NCBI RefSeq assembly: GCF_000764205.1
Contig: NZ_JQDZ01000008.1
Span: forward strand, 1-51,054
Direction of reading: 5' to 3'
DNA from: Thalassotalea sp. ND16A
GTDB lineage: Bacteria; Pseudomonadota; Gammaproteobacteria; Enterobacterales; Alteromonadaceae
Length of the DNA stretch: 51,054 nucleotides
Positions 1 through 13,145 of the stretch are shown piece after piece. Each line of letters opens with the position of its first letter. Within the stretch, counting starts at the first letter, position 1. The notes beneath the pieces were generated by a model. That model was not told the origin of the DNA. It ran no database searches and was given only the letters and a program-made list of their open reading frames with translations. A program made the translations under genes and the position numbers.

Positions 1-52
1 TATTTAGCCTTGAGATTATTGCAGCACCAAGGAAGGCAATATCGACTAACTA

Positions 53-74
53 AGAGCGAGCTTAGGCTCGCTCT
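53..74 (+). terminator. hairpin closing an upstream transcription unit
   Basis: The arms AGAGCGAGC (53-61) and GCTCGCTCT (66-74) are perfect complements around a 4-nt loop. A short open frame entering from the left edge stops at 51-53, directly against the stem, so this may end the upstream gene. There is no T-tract after the stem, so intrinsic termination is uncertain. Upstream of a DUF2065 gene and purA one would expect hflC, but the visible residues are too few to confirm it. Confidence 0.5.
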
Positions 75-128
75 GATTGAATTAGTGAATGAAACATGAG
101 ATTAAAGTTGTGGGGATCCTTCCGGTTT

Positions 129-239
129 TAACCTCGCGGCCTTTGATAAATTCACCTACGGGGTGACAATACCAATGCTGCTCGTAGCCCGTAGCCCGTA
201 GCCCAAAGCCCAAAGCCCGGAATCCGCAGCCAGCAGATA
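129..239. repeat. dispersed intergenic repeat, copy A, with a heptamer array
   Basis: The segment reads TTCACCTA..GTGACAATACCAATGCTG and continues into a heptamer tract. That tract holds three copies of GTAGCCC (184-204), two of AAAGCCC (205-218) and further degenerate 7-bp steps. The core is shared with 2031-2089 and 3651-3727. No coding potential is apparent. It fills the gap between the upstream hairpin and the DUF2065 gene. Confidence 0.75.
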
Positions 240-290
240 GGAATTCTATTGGGGTTAATTGGGCGATGATAAAAAAAGAGGAATAAGTTG

Positions 291-479
291 ATGTCTGTAG
301 AAATAATGCTGTCAGCATTTGCCCTGATGCTGATCATGGAAGGCGTAGGGCCACTATTATTTCCGAATAAATGGCAAAATTTTATGCTGAAACTGGCCAA
401 AGAGAAACCAAATACGATCCGACAAATTGGTGGTGTTATATTTATTTTTGGCTTCATCTTATTGTTTTTTAACAACTAA
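291..479 (+). CDS. DUF2065 family small membrane protein (YjeT-like)
   Basis: This is a 62-residue protein with two hydrophobic segments, near residues 2-20 and 43-59, separated by a basic stretch containing KWQNFMLKLA. This layout, and the position directly upstream of purA, match the DUF2065/YjeT family, which in many gammaproteobacteria lies between hflC and purA. The family has no established function; an inner-membrane location is inferred. I chose the ATG at 291 because AAGAGG lies about 8 nt upstream; a TTG at 288 is also possible. The gene is intact. Confidence 0.85.
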   Translation: MSVEIMLSAFALMLIMEGVGPLLFPNKWQNFMLKLAKEKPNTIRQIGGVIFIFGFILLFFNN

Positions 480-576
480 AACAAATTACTGTGATGATTC
501 TATTTCACATCGAATCCGTCGTTAACAATTAAACTTCAAAAAAAATCATAAAATAGGTGATCTAGCCAAATGGGTC

Positions 577-585
577 TGGTAAAAT
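577..585 (+). promoter_or_regulatory. candidate extended -10 promoter of purA
   Basis: TGGTAAAAT gives an extended -10 element (TG-N-TAAAAT, hexamer 580-585) followed by the G+C-rich stretch CCCCGCC. It lies 37 nt before the purA start. The -35 region (GTGATC, 557-562) is weak. A G+C-rich discriminator is typical of growth-rate-controlled promoters, so stringent control is possible. No clear PurR palindrome is visible. Confidence 0.4.
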
Positions 586-595
586 CCCCGCCTAA

Positions 596-1921
<1,326 letters not shown>

Positions 1922-1947
1922 AATTCTTGCGAACTTTATTAGAAAAG

Positions 1948-1970
1948 CCGAGCTCTGCTCGGTTTTTTTT
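1948..1970 (+). terminator. intrinsic terminator of purA
   Basis: The stem CCGAGC (1948-1953) / GCTCGG (1957-1962) has a 3-nt loop and is followed by eight T residues. Confidence 0.92.
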
Positions 1971-1983
1971 GTTTTAAGCTTCG

Positions 1984-2013
1984 AGCAACTAGCAACTAGC
2001 AACTAGCAACTAG
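1984..2013. repeat. 7-bp tandem repeat AGCAACT, four copies
   Basis: Four perfect head-to-tail copies of AGCAACT occupy 1984-2011, directly after the purA terminator and about 20 bp before repeat copy B. It is one of three heptamer arrays in intergenic DNA of this window. Confidence 0.9.
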
Positions 2014-2030
2014 CCACGGGCAGCATATTT

Positions 2031-2089
2031 GTGAATTCACCTATCGTGTAACAATACGAATGCTGCGCGTAGCCCGTAGCCAGAAGCAA
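2031..2089. repeat. dispersed intergenic repeat, copy B
   Basis: GAATTCACCTATCGTGTAAC is followed by AATACGAATGCTG and GTAGCCCGTAGCCAGAAGC. It aligns closely with copy C at 3651-3727 and less closely with copy A. The rest of the purA to malic enzyme gap (1971-2291) holds the heptamer array, a GGCAGGATGCCT motif near 2104 and no gene. Confidence 0.75.
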
Positions 2090-2291
2090 TTAATTACCCC
2101 TGTAGGCAGGATGCCTTTAGAGGGTGATTAGATAAAGAATTTTATCAAGCTATAACCTATTATTATGGTACTGACTGTAAATGATATGAGTTATTACCAA
2201 TTATGTTAAAAATTGTGTAACTTCGAAGAAAGTTTTCAGGTACTATCTCAAACCCGAAAGGTCCATCACTCTATTAGTAAAGGTATCTGCT

Positions 2292-3539
2292 ATGACCGAC
2301 TTCCGCCAGCAAGCACTCGATTATCATGAACACCCAACACCAGGAAAAATTGCCCTGGCGATCACCACGCCCGCAGAAACAGCTTATGATTTAGCTCTTG
2401 CTTATAGCCCTGGTGTGGCTGAGCCGGTACGAGCAATTGCCGAAAATCCTGATGATGTTTATCGCTATACCAGCAAAGGCAATACCGTTGCGGTAATTAC
2501 CGATGGTAGCGCAATTCTTGGCTTAGGTAATCTCGGCCCGTTAGCATCAAAACCGGTGATGGAAGGTAAAGCGTTATTGTTTAAACGATTTGCCAATATT
2601 GATTCATTTGATATTGAAGTGAAGCACAATACGGTTGAAGATTTTGTCAATACAGTAGCGAATATTGCCGATAGTTTTGGTGGAATTAATCTTGAAGATA
2701 TTAAAGCGCCTGAATGTTTTGCCATTGAAAAAGCACTAATTGAACGTTGTAAAATTCCTGTGTTTCATGATGACCAACATGGTACCGCCATCGTTACTGC
2801 TGCCGGTATGCTAAATGCGTTAGATGTACAAGGGAAAGTATTAAAGCACGCCAAAATTGTCTGCATGGGAGCAGGAGCCGCTGCGATTGCTTGCATGGAG
2901 TTATTAATCAGTTGTGGTGCGCAACGTGAAAATATCTATATGCTTGACCGTAAAGGTATTATTCATACTCGCCGTGATGATTTAAATGAGTATAAAAAAT
3001 TGTTTGCCAATAATACCGATAAACGCACATTAGAAGATGCGATTGACGGTGCCGATGTATTTGTTGGCGTATCGGGCCCTGACGTATTTACTCCGGCGCA
3101 ATTAAAACTGATGGCACCTAAACCTGTCGTTTTTGCTTGTTCGAATCCTGATCCTGAAATTAAACCGGAACTGGCGCATGCCACTCGTGATGATTTGATC
3201 ATGGCTACGGGTCGTTCAGACTACCCCAACCAGGTGAATAACGTATTGTGTTTCCCATTTATCTTCCGCGGTGCGTTAGATGTTAGAGCCAGGTTAATTA
3301 ATGCCGAAATGAAAGTTGCGGCGGTAAATGCCATTCGCGCCATCGCTAAAGAACCAGTGCCAAAAGAAGTCTTGAAAGCCAGTGGCGATGCCCGCCTGGA
3401 ATTTGGTGCCGATTACATTATTCCAAAACCTATGGATCCAAGACTGTTGCAAAATGTCGCTTATGCCGTAGCGAAAGCCGCAGTAGATTCTGGGGTTGCT
3501 ACCATTGACATGCCAGAAAATTATATGGGCAAAAGTTAA
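2292..3539 (+). CDS. NAD(P)-dependent malic enzyme, short form
   Basis: It decarboxylates malate oxidatively to pyruvate, linking the TCA cycle to pyruvate and supplying reducing power. The 415-residue protein has the malic enzyme N-domain (AYSPGVAEPVRAI, residues 37-49; FHDDQHGTAIV near 157). A Rossmann nucleotide fold follows (MGAGAAAIA near 199), then SNPDPEI and SDYPNQVNN. It lacks the C-terminal phosphotransacetylase-like domain of E. coli MaeB (about 759 residues), so it belongs to the short bacterial class. NAD versus NADP preference cannot be read from the sequence. AGG lies 8 nt upstream of the ATG. It is probably monocistronic, ending in a bidirectional terminator. Confidence 0.93.
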   Translation: MTDFRQQALDYHEHPTPGKIALAITTPAETAYDLALAYSPGVAEPVRAIAENPDDVYRYTSKGNTVAVITDGSAILGLGNLGPLASKPVMEGKALLFKRFANIDSFDIEVKHNTVEDFVNTVANIADSFGGINLEDIKAPECFAIEKALIERCKIPVFHDDQHGTAIVTAAGMLNALDVQGKVLKHAKIVCMGAGAAAIACMELLISCGAQRENIYMLDRKGIIHTRRDDLNEYKKLFANNTDKRTLEDAIDGADVFVGVSGPDVFTPAQLKLMAPKPVVFACSNPDPEIKPELAHATRDDLIMATGRSDYPNQVNNVLCFPFIFRGALDVRARLINAEMKVAAVNAIRAIAKEPVPKEVLKASGDARLEFGADYIIPKPMDPRLLQNVAYAVAKAAVDSGVATIDMPENYMGKS

Positions 3540-3557
3540 AATAAATTTTAACTTAAT

Positions 3558-3596
3558 AAAAAAGCCGCAATCTGTGATACAGGCTGCGGCTTTTTT
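3558..3596. terminator. bidirectional terminator between malic enzyme gene and metJ
   Basis: AAAAAAGCCGCA (3558-3569) and TGCGGCTTTTTT (3585-3596) form a stem with A and T tracts on either side, so it can serve both convergent genes. Confidence 0.9.
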
Positions 3597-3650
3597 GTAC
3601 AATGGTTGGCGGGGTTTGAATGCTTTGCATAGAAGCCTAATTAAACGGCT

Positions 3651-3727
3651 TTAACCTCGCGTACTTTGCTGAATTCACCTATCGTCTAACAATACCAATG
3701 CTGCCCGAAGCACGTAGCCAGAAGCTA
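3651..3727. repeat. dispersed intergenic repeat, copy C
   Basis: TTAACCTCGCG, also present in copy A, is followed by GAATTCACCTATCGTCTAAC, AATACCAATGCTG and GTAGCCAGAAGC. It is the longest copy that carries both flanks, and it abuts the metJ stop codon at 3728-3730. Confidence 0.75.
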
Positions 3728-4054
3728 TTAGTCTTGTTCTTCAAACTCGGAAAAATCGGTGATGCCTTGCGCTTCCAGAATTTTACGCACACTTTCTGGT
3801 AACACGTTTTCATTATCTTTTGCTAAATCACCGTCACCGGGTAAAGGTTGACCAGTAAAAGCATGTAAAAACGCTTCACACAATAATTCACTATTTGTCG
3901 CATGACGCAAGTTATGTACTTGTCGTCTGGTTCTTTCGTCAGTTAACACCTTTAACACACGTAATGGGATTGAAACCGTAATTTTCTTTACTTGCTCACT
4001 CTTTTTACCGTGCTGTGCATATGGGTTGATGTATTCCCCGTTCCATTTAGCCAT
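3728..4054 (-). CDS. metJ: methionine repressor MetJ
   Basis: MetJ is a ribbon-helix-helix repressor that binds tandem 8-bp met boxes with S-adenosylmethionine as corepressor. The 108-residue protein closely matches the usual 105. The DNA-contacting strand KKITVSIP is at residues 23-30, followed by the helix region [30 protein letters not shown]. The start is supported by GGGGA about 7 nt upstream. It is transcribed away from metB, and candidate operators in the shared gap suggest it represses both itself and the met operon. Confidence 0.98.
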   Translation of the reverse strand: MAKWNGEYINPYAQHGKKSEQVKKITVSIPLRVLKVLTDERTRRQVHNLRHATNSELLCEAFLHAFTGQPLPGDGDLAKDNENVLPESVRKILEAQGITDFSEFEEQD

Positions 4055-4212
4055 GGATATTCCCCAAATTTAATATTTATCACTACACTGTTACATAATC
4101 GCGCTTTTTTGCTAAAGCTGTTCTATAAATTGGCAATTATGCAATTTAGTCACTTTTGTGATCGTAAGTAAATTGTACTGGTTCTCATCATCGAGTCAAC
4201 ATCTAAAAGCAA

Positions 4213-4228
4213 AGATGTTTAGATGGCT
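4213..4228. promoter_or_regulatory. candidate MetJ operator, distal pair of met boxes
   Basis: Two adjacent 8-mers, AGATGTTT and AGATGGCT, each match the met box consensus AGACGTCT at six of eight positions. They lie 101 nt before metB. GATGTTTAGA (4214-4223) is repeated inverted as TCTAAACATC (4274-4283) in the proximal operator. Confidence 0.65.
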
Positions 4229-4260
4229 AAAACTCCTTGACCTGAGCGGTAAAACCGTTT

Positions 4261-4284
4261 AGATTTATAGACGTCTAAACATCC
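4261..4284. promoter_or_regulatory. MetJ operator, proximal array of met boxes
   Basis: The central 8-mer AGACGTCT (4269-4276) is an exact match to the met box consensus. It is flanked by weaker boxes AGATTTAT and AAACATCC (five of eight each). Tandem boxes are what MetJ needs for cooperative binding. The array ends 29 nt before the metB start and so probably covers the metB promoter. Confidence 0.85.
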
Positions 4285-4313
4285 AGGTTAAATTTTCGAT
4301 AAAAGAGTCAACT

Positions 4314-5479
4314 ATGAAGCAAGATAAATTAACGACTATTGCGGTAAGAGCCGGCATAAACAGTGATGAACATCATGGTGCTGTAGTGCCAGCGCTGCAT
4401 TTATCCAGCACTTATAGTTTAAAAGGCTTTAATGAAAAACGTCAGTTTGATTACTCGCGCACCGGCAACCCAACTCGCGCCACTCTTGCGCAAGTTATTA
4501 GTGACCTGGAAAACGGTAGTACCGGTATCATCACCAGTACTGGCATGTCAGCTGTTCATCTTATTTGCCAGTTATTAGCCACTACCGATACGCTATTAAT
4601 TCCTCATGATTGCTACGGTGGCAGTTACCGTTTATTTACTTATTTAGCCGAACGCGGTTTATTTAAATTATTGGTGGTAGATCAAAACGATGAGCAACAA
4701 CTGCAACAAGCGTTAGCACAAAAACCAAAACTGGTGTTATTAGAATCGCCAAGCAATCCTTTACTGCGTATTGTCGACATCAAAGCCATATGTGCGCAAG
4801 CCAAAGCGGTAGGCGCGTTAGTTGCGGTAGACAATACGTTTTTATCACCACTATTGCAGCGGCCACTGGATTTGGGTGCAGACATCGTCATTCACTCGAC
4901 CACTAAATTTATCAATGGACACTCTGATGTCGTGGGCGGCGCAGTCGTCACCAAAGATGCCGAACTGGGTGAAAAGCTGGCCTGGTGGGCCAACTGCATC
5001 GGCATCACCGGCGCAGCATTTGACAGTTTCATGGTTTTGCGCGGCATTAAAACTTTGCCTATCCGGTTAAAGCAGCATCAACAAAATACTGAGCAGTTGG
5101 TGGCATTTTTGCAAAACCACCCGGCCATTGAAAAACTTTATTACCCGGGCTTAACCGATCATCCAGGCCACGATATTGCCAAAGCACAACAACAAGGTTT
5201 TGGCAGCATGTTTTCTTTTGAAATAAAAGGTGGCGAAGCACAGGTACGCACTTTATTCGCCAATGTTAAGTTATTTACCCTGGCGCAATCATTAGGTGGT
5301 GTTGAAAGCTTGATCTCTCACCCATCAACCATGACACATGCGGGAATGAACCTTGAAGCACAAATCGCCGCCGGTATTGGCCAAAATTTGATCCGCGTAT
5401 CGGTAGGTATTGAAGATATCAGCGATATTATCGATGATTTAGATAACGCCTTAAATGCCTCATTAGAGGTGGCATACTA

Positions 5480-5480
<1 letters not shown>
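4314..5480 (+). CDS. metB: cystathionine gamma-synthase
   Basis: This PLP enzyme condenses an activated homoserine (O-succinyl- or O-acetylhomoserine) with cysteine to give cystathionine on the way to methionine. The 388 residues match the usual length. The PLP lysine is Lys198 in HSTTKFINGH; YSRTGNPTR (47-55) and SGAVVPALHLSSTY-type substrate residues are also present. A weak AAGAG precedes the ATG by 7 nt. The stop overlaps the metL start by one base (TAATG), so the two are translationally coupled. O-succinylhomoserine (thiol)-lyase activity cannot be excluded from sequence alone, but the metJ/metL context strongly supports MetB. Confidence 0.95.
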
Positions 5481-8838
<3,358 letters not shown>

Positions 8839-8843
8839 TACTG

Positions 8844-8885
8844 GTTAAAAGTTAAAAGTTAAAAGTTAAAAGTTAAAAGTTAAAA
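8844..8885. repeat. 7-bp tandem repeat GTTAAAA, six copies
   Basis: Six perfect copies of GTTAAAA lie between the metF stop and its terminator. In the mRNA they give an unstructured A-rich spacer. They have the same period as the arrays at 184 and 1984 but an unrelated unit sequence. Confidence 0.93.
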
Positions 8886-8893
8886 AAGAAACG

Positions 8894-8919
8894 AAAAAGG
8901 AGAACTGTTCTCCTTTTTT
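8894..8919 (+). terminator. intrinsic terminator of the metBLF operon
   Basis: AAAAAGGAGAA and TTCTCCTTTTT form a perfect stem around a 3-nt loop, with T residues following. Confidence 0.93.
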
Positions 8920-8924
8920 TATTA

Positions 8925-8971
8925 TTGTTTTTCAACCGATTTAAGCTCAGCTTTAATCGGTTTAAAAACAA
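8925..8971 (-). terminator. long hairpin overlapping the argE stop
   Basis: Nested arms TTGTTTTT/AAAAACAA, AACCGATT/AATCGGTT and AAGC/GCTT fold into one long hairpin that includes the argE stop codon (8962-8964). It is likely the argE terminator or mRNA 3' stabiliser; the T-tract on the minus strand is interrupted. Confidence 0.65.
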
Positions 8972-10107
8972 TAATGTTGGATGAAGTCGAGTAAGATCTT
9001 TTCGGTCGGTTTTATTTGATCAAACGCCAAAAATTCATTCACCTGGTGTGCCTGTTCAATCGAGCCAGGACCTAGCACTATGGTTTGGCAGCCAAGCTCC
9101 TGAATGTAAGGTGCTTCGGTGGCGTAGTTTACCGCCTGACAACAGTGGCCTGAAAATTTCTCCGCCAGTTTTACCAACTCACTGTCTTCACTTTCGGCAA
9201 AAGCGGGGGAGCTGGCATGCAGCTCCTGCATTGACACTCTGCCAGGATATTTCTCAGCCACCGGTTTTAGCGCTTGTGATAACCAATGCAAAAGCTCTTC
9301 ATCCTTAATGCCGGGCAGGGCGCGCAAGTCGATATCCAGATAACAATCACCGCATATTCTATTGGCACTGTCGCCACCTTTTATCGCACCAAAATTGAGC
9401 GTTGGCTCGGTGACCGAGAACGCTTCATTTTGATAATTGGCAATCAAATCTTGTTTCAATGCCATCAGCTTTTCGATCACTTGATAAATCAACTCGATGG
9501 CATTTACCCCTTTATTGGGTAAACTGGAATGCCCCGACTTGCCCTTAATCGAAATACGGTGTGACATATGACCTTTATGCATGATCACCGGCTGTAAATT
9601 GGTTGGCTCGCCAATAATGGCGACATCGGGCTTGGCCAGTTGTTGCTCAATAAAAAATCGAGCCCCGGCCATGGTGGTTTCTTCATCTGCGGTAGCTAGA
9701 ACATACAAAGGTTTTTTCAGTTGCTTAACTGGCAGGTTTTTGCAAACTTGTAAAATAAAGGCGAAAAACCCTTTCATATCACAGGTGCCTAAGCCATAGA
9801 ATTTATCGGCTTTATCGGTAATGGTAAAAGGATCACTATCCCAGCCTTTTTCATCAAAAGGCACAGTGTCACTATGCCCCGATAATAATAATCCGCCAGT
9901 TCCCTCGCCAATTTTGGCTAATAAATTATACTTATTTCGAGAGTCTGGAACTTGTTGAATGGTAATGCTGAAACCCAGGTCGGAAAACCAACTTGCCAAC
10001 AGTTCAATGACGGCTTGATTACTTTGATCCCACTGCGTACTGGTCGCACTTATTGATGGGCTGGCAATCAATTGAGTCAGTGCTTGTTGAAAATTTGGTA
10101 AAGACAT
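8962..10107 (-). CDS. argE: acetylornithine deacetylase
   Basis: This cytoplasmic M20-family metallohydrolase removes the acetyl group from N-acetylornithine in arginine synthesis. The 381 residues match the family (E. coli 383). Metal ligands and catalytic residues are visible: His78 and Asp80 in SGHSDTVPF, Asp110 in GTCDMKG, and Glu142/Glu143 in ADEETT. AAGGA lies about 5 nt before the ATG. It diverges from argC-B-F-G-H across a 238-bp gap with a candidate ArgR site, the arrangement known from Moritella, Vibrio and Shewanella. The presence of ArgE implies the linear pathway rather than ornithine acetyl recycling. Confidence 0.95.
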   Translation of the reverse strand: MSLPNFQQALTQLIASPSISATSTQWDQSNQAVIELLASWFSDLGFSITIQQVPDSRNKYNLLAKIGEGTGGLLLSGHSDTVPFDEKGWDSDPFTITDKADKFYGLGTCDMKGFFAFILQVCKNLPVKQLKKPLYVLATADEETTMAGARFFIEQQLAKPDVAIIGEPTNLQPVIMHKGHMSHRISIKGKSGHSSLPNKGVNAIELIYQVIEKLMALKQDLIANYQNEAFSVTEPTLNFGAIKGGDSANRICGDCYLDIDLRALPGIKDEELLHWLSQALKPVAEKYPGRVSMQELHASSPAFAESEDSELVKLAEKFSGHCCQAVNYATEAPYIQELGCQTIVLGPGSIEQAHQVNEFLAFDQIKPTEKILLDFIQHYCF

Positions 10108-10147
10108 GGTTATCCTTAATTAATAGTGAGATATTTATGTTAAAAAG

Positions 10148-10165
10148 TTGCATAAATAATCATAA
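10148..10165. promoter_or_regulatory. candidate ArgR (ARG box) operator
   Basis: GTTGCATAAATAATCATA matches the E. coli ARG box pattern (WNTGAATWWWWATTCANW) at most positions. A weaker half-matching site, GATGAATAAAATTTAA, lies near 10301. Both sit in the divergent argE-argC gap, where ArgR would control both directions. This was called by eye only; the second half-site of each is imperfect. Confidence 0.5.
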
Positions 10166-10345
10166 ATTGTTATTTTCTCTCTTACAGTTTAATCAAGCAC
10201 AGGTTTTCTGGCTAGTAAATAATTATCTTACTTATAACATCAGGTAACTAAGTTGCCTCTGGTTGTTGTTAGAGAGCGATTTTCCCAGCTGAAACTGCGA
10301 TTGATGAATAAAATTTAATGAATAGAATTGCAATTAAGGGTTTTG

Positions 10346-11395
10346 ATGAAAGTAGCGATTGTAGGTGCTAGTGGCTATGCTGGCGCTGAGTTGGTAGAAA
10401 TATTAACTAAACATGACAAAATTACCGATTTTCAACTGCTGGTTTCTGAAGGTAGTGCGTCGAGTGGCCGGTTATTTTCGGAGCTTTATCCGCGGCTGCA
10501 ATCAATTTGTGATAAACCATTACAACCATTCACTTCGTCCTGGCTGGCCAGCAACCAGGATTTAGATGCGGTATTCTTTGCCACACCTCATGAGTACTCA
10601 CAACAATGGGCACATGAGTTCGTTACTGCGGGTATTAAAGTATTCGATTTGTCTGGCGCGTTTCGGTTAAATAATGTTGAAGATTATCCCAAATATTATG
10701 GTTTTTCACACCAACATGAAACGTTAATTGACGCAGCCATTTACGGCTTAGCAGAGTTTAACGCTGAACAGATCAAAAAAGCAGATATTGTTGCTGTGCC
10801 GGGTTGTTATCCAACGGCTAGCCTTTTAGGGTTGAAGCCGATCACCAGTAATGGCTTAAATCAACCGGATGGCTTAATTGTGGTAAACGGCATTAGTGGC
10901 GTAAGTGGCGCCGGCAGAAAAGCGGCATTAGCGACCAGTTTTAATGAGCTTAGTTTAAAGGCTTATAATGTTTTACAACACCGTCATCAGCCGGAAATTA
11001 GTCAGGAATGCGGCCAGCAAGTTATCTTTAACCCACATATCGCACCATTCAAGCGTGGTTTGTTATCCACAGTCACCCTTAATTTAAAAGCAGGAGTGAC
11101 GACTGAACAGGTTGAGCAGGCTTACAATAATGCCTATGCCAATACGCCTTTGGTCAGGATCAGCAAATCCTGGCCGCAAATCGACGATGTTGCCGGCTCG
11201 CCTTTTGCCAGTTTACACTGGCAATACGATCCAGGAAAATCTGTCCTGGTAGTAAGTTGCGCCATCGATAACTTATTAAAAGGCGCCGCATCGCAGGCAA
11301 TACAATGCTTTAATTTAAATATTGGCTTAGATTCCCACTATGCGTTAGCAAATGCTGCAATCAGCAACGTATCAGCGCAAGGAGTTAATTCATGA
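10346..11395 (+). CDS. argC: N-acetyl-gamma-glutamyl-phosphate reductase
   Basis: It reduces N-acetylglutamyl phosphate to the semialdehyde with NADPH. The 349-residue protein has the Rossmann motif GASGYAGAEL (7-16), FFATPHEYS near 77 and the catalytic Cys154 in VPGCYPTA. I chose the ATG at 10346, preceded by AAGGG at 5-nt spacing, over an upstream TTG (10328) that would add six unsupported residues. Its stop overlaps the argB start by 4 nt (ATGA). It is first in the arg operon. Confidence 0.96.
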   Translation: MKVAIVGASGYAGAELVEILTKHDKITDFQLLVSEGSASSGRLFSELYPRLQSICDKPLQPFTSSWLASNQDLDAVFFATPHEYSQQWAHEFVTAGIKVFDLSGAFRLNNVEDYPKYYGFSHQHETLIDAAIYGLAEFNAEQIKKADIVAVPGCYPTASLLGLKPITSNGLNQPDGLIVVNGISGVSGAGRKAALATSFNELSLKAYNVLQHRHQPEISQECGQQVIFNPHIAPFKRGLLSTVTLNLKAGVTTEQVEQAYNNAYANTPLVRISKSWPQIDDVAGSPFASLHWQYDPGKSVLVVSCAIDNLLKGAASQAIQCFNLNIGLDSHYALANAAISNVSAQGVNS

Positions 11396-12171
11396 CTTCG
11401 CCTTTAGTCATTAAAATTGGTGGTGCGATTATGGAGTCGCCTGCCGCACTCAGTGAATTGTTTAAGGTGATTAAAACCCTACAAGATAATCAGCAACCAG
11501 TGATTGTGGTACATGGTGGCGGTTGTGTCGCCGATGAATTATTGGCAAAAGCAGGCTTTACCAGTAAAAAAGTGAATGGTTTACGAGTGAGTGAGCCAGA
11601 GCATATGCCGATTATTACCGGTGCTTTAGCGGGAACGGTAAATAAAGCATTAGTGGCAAGTGCAAATTGCGCAGATATTTCTGCCGTGGGTTTGGCCTTG
11701 CACGATGGCCAGATGATCAAATGTACCGCTGCCGAAGCATTTCTGGGTTGCGTAGGTATTCCGCATGCCAACAATGATAAATTTTTACAGTGTATGATGG
11801 CCGCCGGTAATACAGCCATCATTTCTTCTATTGGCAGTTTAGAGAATGGTCAATTGGTAAACGTAAATGCGGATGATGCCGCGGTTGCCATTAGCCAGTT
11901 AGTGCAAGGTGATTTGATCTTACTTACCGATGTTGCTGGCGTTAAAGGTGCAACCGGTGAGTATTTAGCGAATTTAACCTTTGATGATGCCCAGGATTTA
12001 ATTGCCAGCGGTGTTATCGCTGGTGGTATGGTGGCAAAAGTGAACGCTGCCTTTACTGCTGCAAATCAATTACGACGAAGTATCGCGGTGGCCAGTTGGA
12101 AAACCCCTGAGCAATTAATTCAATTGCAACAAGGACAAGGTTTTGGCACCCGCATCGAACCTAACCTTTAA
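11392..12171 (+). CDS. argB: acetylglutamate kinase
   Basis: It phosphorylates N-acetylglutamate in the second step of arginine synthesis. The 259 residues are typical of the short, enterobacterial-type kinase. IKIGGAIM near the N-terminus is the phosphate-binding loop, VVHGGG follows at about residue 39, and DVAGVKG near 185 and GGMVAKVNAA near 211 complete the amino-acid-kinase fold. It is coupled to argC by a 4-nt overlap and is 23 nt from argF. The short form lacks the extended N-terminal helix associated with arginine-sensitive hexameric enzymes, so feedback control probably acts elsewhere. Confidence 0.95.
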   Translation: MTSPLVIKIGGAIMESPAALSELFKVIKTLQDNQQPVIVVHGGGCVADELLAKAGFTSKKVNGLRVSEPEHMPIITGALAGTVNKALVASANCADISAVGLALHDGQMIKCTAAEAFLGCVGIPHANNDKFLQCMMAAGNTAIISSIGSLENGQLVNVNADDAAVAISQLVQGDLILLTDVAGVKGATGEYLANLTFDDAQDLIASGVIAGGMVAKVNAAFTAANQLRRSIAVASWKTPEQLIQLQQGQGFGTRIEPNL

Positions 12172-12194
12172 TTATATTAGTAAACAGGATAGTT

Positions 12195-13106
12195 ATGTCG
12201 TTACAACATTTTTTAGCAGATCAACTGCAAGATAAACAACAGCTTGAAGCATTGATTGCACAAGCAATAGATATTAAAAGCAACCCTGGCAATTATTCAC
12301 AAGCACTTGCTGGCAAGTCGATAGTGATGTTGTTTGAAAAGCCATCGTTAAGAACACACATCAGTTTTGATATTGGCATTGAAAAACTTGGTGGCCACAG
12401 TCTTTATATTGGTCAGCAAAATGGCCAGCTAGGTGAACGTGAACGGGTGAAAGATGTTGCTAAAAACTTAGCCTGCTGGAGTGATGCCATTGTTGCCCGC
12501 GTATTCAAACAACAAGTGTTGGATGAAATGGCAGAGCATGCCGGTGTGCCGGTGATCAATGCGCTGAGTGATTTATACCATCCATGTCAGGCGCTTGCCG
12601 ACTACATGGCGCTAACGGAAACCTTTGGCAGCGTAGAAAATTTAAATGTTGCCTATATTGGTGACGGTAACAACGTATCCAATTCATTAATGCTGATGGG
12701 CTCTATTTTGGGGGCAAATGTTACAGTAATAACACCACAGGGTTATGAACCCGATAGCTATTTGGTGGCGATCGCGGCGGAATTAGCTGAGCAAAGTGGC
12801 GCAAAATTAACAGTATCGACTAATATTGAAGATGCGAAAAACCAACAAGTGATTTATACCGACACGTGGATTTCTATGGGGGATAACACCAAGGTCGATG
12901 CGATTTTAGAAAAATTTATGCCCTATCAGATAAATGCCCAATTGATGGCGAAAGCCGGGGCAACGGCAGTCATGCACTGTCAGCCGGCGCATTTAGAGCA
13001 AGAAATCACCACAGAAGTGTTTGATTCGGAGCAATCATTAGCGTTTCTACAAGCAGAAAACCGCATGTGGGCACAAAATTCAGTACTGGTTAGCCTGTTT
13101 AAATAA
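12195..13106 (+). CDS. argF: ornithine carbamoyltransferase
   Basis: It makes citrulline from ornithine and carbamoyl phosphate. The 303-residue protein has the carbamoyl-phosphate loop Ser-Leu-Arg-Thr at 51-54 (family consensus S-T-R-T, so Thr52 is replaced by Leu), HPCQALADYMAL near 129, and HCQPAH near 271 with the active-site Cys. It is about 30 residues shorter than E. coli ArgF, resembling the shorter type found with ArgH(A). AGGA lies upstream of the ATG. An acetylornithine carbamoyltransferase is unlikely, because argE is present. Confidence 0.88.
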   Translation: MSLQHFLADQLQDKQQLEALIAQAIDIKSNPGNYSQALAGKSIVMLFEKPSLRTHISFDIGIEKLGGHSLYIGQQNGQLGERERVKDVAKNLACWSDAIVARVFKQQVLDEMAEHAGVPVINALSDLYHPCQALADYMALTETFGSVENLNVAYIGDGNNVSNSLMLMGSILGANVTVITPQGYEPDSYLVAIAAELAEQSGAKLTVSTNIEDAKNQQVIYTDTWISMGDNTKVDAILEKFMPYQINAQLMAKAGATAVMHCQPAHLEQEITTEVFDSEQSLAFLQAENRMWAQNSVLVSLFK

Positions 13107-13145
13107 CGCTAACCTATTTAAAAATTTAACATCGAGATTAACAAC

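Noticed and set aside
82-318. Open frame on the minus strand through the first repeat
   Set aside because: It is generated by the heptamer array and dispersed repeat, and overlaps the DUF2065 gene in antisense.
3294-3602. 102-codon minus-strand frame at the end of the malic enzyme gene
   Set aside because: It includes the terminator and is antisense to a well-conserved coding region.
4055-4313. SAM or other riboswitch before metB
   Set aside because: The gap holds MetJ operators but no conserved aptamer-like helices; MetJ control suffices.
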